Program-made: the position numbers and the translations under genes
Source: Flavobacterium flabelliforme
GTDB taxonomy: Bacteria > Bacteroidota > Bacteroidia > Flavobacteriales > Flavobacteriaceae
Assembly (NCBI RefSeq): GCF_017948675.1
Contig: NZ_JAGFBU010000003.1
Coordinates: 87,627 to 151,626, forward strand
Direction: 5' to 3'
DNA length: 64,000 bases
Shown: positions 61,382-64,000 of the stretch, one piece after another
Position numbering within the stretch: position 1 is the stretch's first letter
Layout: every line of letters starts with the position of its first letter
The notes under the pieces: generated by a model
The model's database searches: none
The model's input: only the letters and a program-made list of their open reading frames with translations
Told to the model about the DNA's origin: nothing

Positions 61382-64000
61382 TCATACCATCTTATTCCTT
61401 GGTAAATTAATTTCATGAGCTCTTGGATAGGGATCTCTGCTAGTTCTACTCACATCTTCTTTGATATTTTCCTGAGTGATATACTGATGATCTTTGGCAT
61501 CAGAATATCTTGGATCAGGGACAAAAGGCATTTTAGCCATTTTTAAAATCGTAACTGTAGGGAAATGATAGTCTACTTCGACTATTCCTAATAGTAAATA
61601 ACAGCCTCCACCTTGAAAAGGAAACTGAATTAAGTTATCCGGAAAGTGCGTTGTATCAAAGTAATTACCTTCATGATCAATCCAAGTTCCAAAGTACATG
61701 GTTCCCCTTACCGTAGGAACTTGTTTTCTAGAAATTAGGTATGCTAACATGCGAACTTGCTTTTTATGATGCAGGATTAAATCTTTAGCCATTACATCAC
61801 CGCGAAAAGGACTTTGCAATAAATCAAAAACGGTAAATGAAGTGGGGAAGTCTAAAAGGTCAATTTCGTCAAAAGCATCTTCAAAACGAGAGCGTTCTAG
61901 AGTTGGTAATTTATATTCCTTTACTGATTCTTGCAGCAATAACATTTGATTGTCAGTTACAGATGAATTAAATAGCAAGCTCGCTAAAATTAGTAGTTGG
62001 TTTTTAGTTTTTCCAGTTTCACGAAAAGCACCAATAAATATTAAAAGCTTCAAACTTTCTAAACCTATTTTTACTCTGTTGCAAAAATCCTCCATAGAAA
62101 CATAGTCTCCATGAAGTTCTCGTTCCTTTAAAATAGCATTTGCTAATTTTTCGGGAAGACCTTGTAAATGCATAAATCCCAAATAAATCGAATCACCATA
62201 AAGCGTTGTGGTGAACTCACTTTTATTTACACATGGATTGTGGATAGTTGCTCCAGCCATTCTTGCTTCATGAACATAAACTTCCGTTCTATAGAACCCT
62301 CCTTGATTGTTTATCACAGCAACCATAAATTCAATAGGATAATATACTTTTAAATATAGACTTTGATAACTTTCAACTGCATAAGATGCCGAATGCGCCT
62401 TACAAAAGGAGTATCCTGCAAAAGACTCTATTTGCCTGTAAATCTCTTGACTAAGCGCGTCTGCATGACCTTGTTTAGCACAGCTTTCAAAAAAGTGATC
62501 TTTTACTTTTTGTAAAGCAGTTAAGGATCGTCCTTTTCCGCTCATAGCTCTTCTTAAAATATCGCCATCAGCTGCAGGCAAACCGCCATAATGCAAAGCA
62601 ATCTTAATTACATCTTCCTGATAAACCATAATTCCATAAGTTTCTCCAAGTTGCTCTTCAAAAACTTTGTGGAAATATTCAAACTGGTCAGGATGATTAT
62701 GTCTAAAAATATATTCTTTCATCATTCCAGACTTAGCTACTCCAGGACGAATGATAGAAGAAGCAGCCACTAATGTTTTATAATTGTCACACTTTAAACG
62801 ACGAAGTAAACCACGCATAGCTGGACTTTCAATATAAAAGCAACCTATTGTTTTTCCTTGTGATAAAAAGGAATTGGCTTTAAGTTCATTTTTTGAAATT
62901 TTAGTATCTCTTATATTGATGCGTATCCCTCTATTTTTAGCAACTAGTTTCACCGTATCATCAATATGACCAATTCCTCTTTGACTTAAAATATCAAATT
63001 TTTCAAAACCGATAGATTCGGCAACGTGCATATCAAATAACACAATTGGAAATCCCTTTGGTGGCATTTCTAATGGCGTGTAATTGGTGATGGGATCTTC
63101 AGAAATTAAGATTCCGCACGAATGCATACTGCGCTGGTTAGGATATTTTTCTAATAACATTCCATATTCCTGTACTTCCTTTACCACACTATTATTCTGC
63201 TGTAAACGCATTGGATTCTTGGCAAGATGATCTAATTCGTCTTTTGGTAAACCAAAAACTTTACCCACTTCTCTAAAAATAGAGCGGTACTTAAATTCCA
63301 CATTGGTTCCACAGAAAGCTACATTTTCATATCCATATCGGTTAAAGATATATTCTAATATTATATCCCTTTCCTGCCAGCTCCAGTCAATATCGAAATC
63401 GGGAGGACTTTTCCTATTTTCATTTAGAAAACGTTCAAAATATAAGTCTAGTTCGATAGGACAGATATCAGTAATCCCTAAACAATAGGCAATGATAGAA
63501 TTAGCTCCACTTCCTCGACCAATATGTAGAAACCCTCTACTGTTACTGTATCGAATAATGTCCCAAGTGATTAAAAAGTAACCGCTAAAATTTAATTCAT
63601 TAATAACTTTTAACTCTTTTTCTACTCGAGCTAAAGCGGCAGGATTTTCTTTTCCATAACGCCAATGCATACCTTGATGCGCTAAAGTGGTTAACAATGC
63701 AATATCACTTTCTCTTGAATTGGTGTAATATTTTTTGTTCTTTGGCGTGTCAAAATCGAATTGAAAATCGCAGGACTCAATTACAGCATTAGTATTAGAA
63801 AGTATTTGAGGGTACTCTTTATACGCTGCAATTAAGCGCTCTTGCGACACCATCACTTCTGAAGTAGTCGCAATATCAGATGGTTCTAATTTTGATAACA
63901 GAATATTGTTATCGATGGCACATAATATTTTATGGAGCTTGTATTCTTTTTTGGTTCTAAAAGTAACTGGCTGAAGAATTACTAATTTGTCAAAGTTCCC
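61382..64000 (-). CDS. DNA polymerase III alpha-type (DnaE-like) subunit, 5' end outside the window
   Basis: At least 873 residues; the frame is open to the right edge, so the start lies beyond 64000. The C-family polymerase palm is clear: FLHIGRGSGANSIIAYCLG, SPPDFDIDW (catalytic Asp pair), MHSCGILISEDP, FDILSQRGIGHIDD, YQEDVIKIALHYGG and SFAGYSFCKAHSASYA. An OB-like end (VPTVRGTMYFGTWIDHEG) follows. The protein seems shorter than replicative DnaE and matches the second, error-prone DnaE-type polymerases that Bacteroidetes carry beside a Y-family polymerase and a LexA-like gene. Those partners would lie to the right. Confidence 0.85.
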   Translation of the reverse strand, partial: GNFDKLVILQPVTFRTKKEYKLHKILCAIDNNILLSKLEPSDIATTSEVMVSQERLIAAYKEYPQILSNTNAVIESCDFQFDFDTPKNKKYYTNSRESDIALLTTLAHQGMHWRYGKENPAALARVEKELKVINELNFSGYFLITWDIIRYSNSRGFLHIGRGSGANSIIAYCLGITDICPIELDLYFERFLNENRKSPPDFDIDWSWQERDIILEYIFNRYGYENVAFCGTNVEFKYRSIFREVGKVFGLPKDELDHLAKNPMRLQQNNSVVKEVQEYGMLLEKYPNQRSMHSCGILISEDPITNYTPLEMPPKGFPIVLFDMHVAESIGFEKFDILSQRGIGHIDDTVKLVAKNRGIRINIRDTKISKNELKANSFLSQGKTIGCFYIESPAMRGLLRRLKCDNYKTLVAASSIIRPGVAKSGMMKEYIFRHNHPDQFEYFHKVFEEQLGETYGIMVYQEDVIKIALHYGGLPAADGDILRRAMSGKGRSLTALQKVKDHFFESCAKQGHADALSQEIYRQIESFAGYSFCKAHSASYAVESYQSLYLKVYYPIEFMVAVINNQGGFYRTEVYVHEARMAGATIHNPCVNKSEFTTTLYGDSIYLGFMHLQGLPEKLANAILKERELHGDYVSMEDFCNRVKIGLESLKLLIFIGAFRETGKTKNQLLILASLLFNSSVTDNQMLLLQESVKEYKLPTLERSRFEDAFDEIDLLDFPTSFTVFDLLQSPFRGDVMAKDLILHHKKQVRMLAYLISRKQVPTVRGTMYFGTWIDHEGNYFDTTHFPDNLIQFPFQGGGCYLLLGIVEVDYHFPTVTILKMAKMPFVPDPRYSDAKDHQYITQENIKEDVSRTSRDPYPRAHEINLPRNKMV

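Overview
The window is AT-rich DNA from a Bacteroidota bacterium, most probably a Flavobacterium-like member of the Flavobacteriia. This is inferred from the SusC/SusD pair, an RteC regulator, Bacteroidetes-type TAnnTTTG promoter boxes, an integrase with the CFTGLAYIDV variant motif, the imelysin/di-haem/HTTM iron locus, and short interspersed repeats of the kind common in flavobacteria. No rRNA and no intact tRNA were seen; there is one short fragment resembling a tRNA 3' end.

Region 1 (1-11862, all minus strand) is one tightly packed run of eleven genes and the most interesting part of the window. In transcription order it encodes a DUF805 membrane protein, a VWA-like lipoprotein, a four-helix membrane protein, a tubulin/FtsZ-like GTPase, an 1144-residue protein with an Hsp70/actin-type ATPase domain, two single-span membrane proteins, a MotA/TolQ/ZorA-like channel subunit, a MotB/OmpA/ZorB-like stator subunit, a retropepsin-like aspartic protease and a secreted EEP-family nuclease-like protein (frameshifted). 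The core resembles the predicted FtsZ-like/VWA/OmpA membrane-remodelling systems described from comparative genomics. Here it is combined with an actin-type ATPase, an ion-driven motor pair and two possible effector enzymes. I infer an envelope-spanning, motor-powered machine, possibly for defence or envelope stress.

Region 2 (12-46 kb) is accessory DNA full of mobile-element traces. It starts with a replication/regulation module (P-loop ATPase, replication-like HTH protein, excisionase-like HTH) and an AraC/TPR regulator facing a lipoprotein. Then come RteC, an IS remnant, an AbiE toxin-antitoxin pair, cassette-like genes between palindromic repeats, a SIR2 fragment and a large Avs4-like STAND ATPase. 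A RAYT transposase inserted in an older transposase gene, a beta-lactamase-like hydrolase, an XRE regulator and a possible structured RNA follow. Next is a peptide-uptake-like locus (SusC, SusD, S9 peptidase, Cys-rich DUF6520 peptide, MauE protein, AraC regulator). A tyrosine integrase next to the tRNA-like fragment closes the region. A recurring CAATTCGGGA motif sits near the two AraC regulators and RteC, and forms a ~20.6-bp-period array at 44.4 kb.

Region 3 (46.7-64 kb) is more chromosomal. It holds an SRPBCC protein, an Asp-rich repeat protein, a DUF202 protein, MITE-like inverted repeats and a divergent iron-uptake locus (TonB receptor, HTTM, imelysin / imelysin, di-haem oxidoreductase) with palindromic operators. 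A DEAH helicase, an FAD-binding protein and a DnaE-type polymerase running off the right edge complete it.
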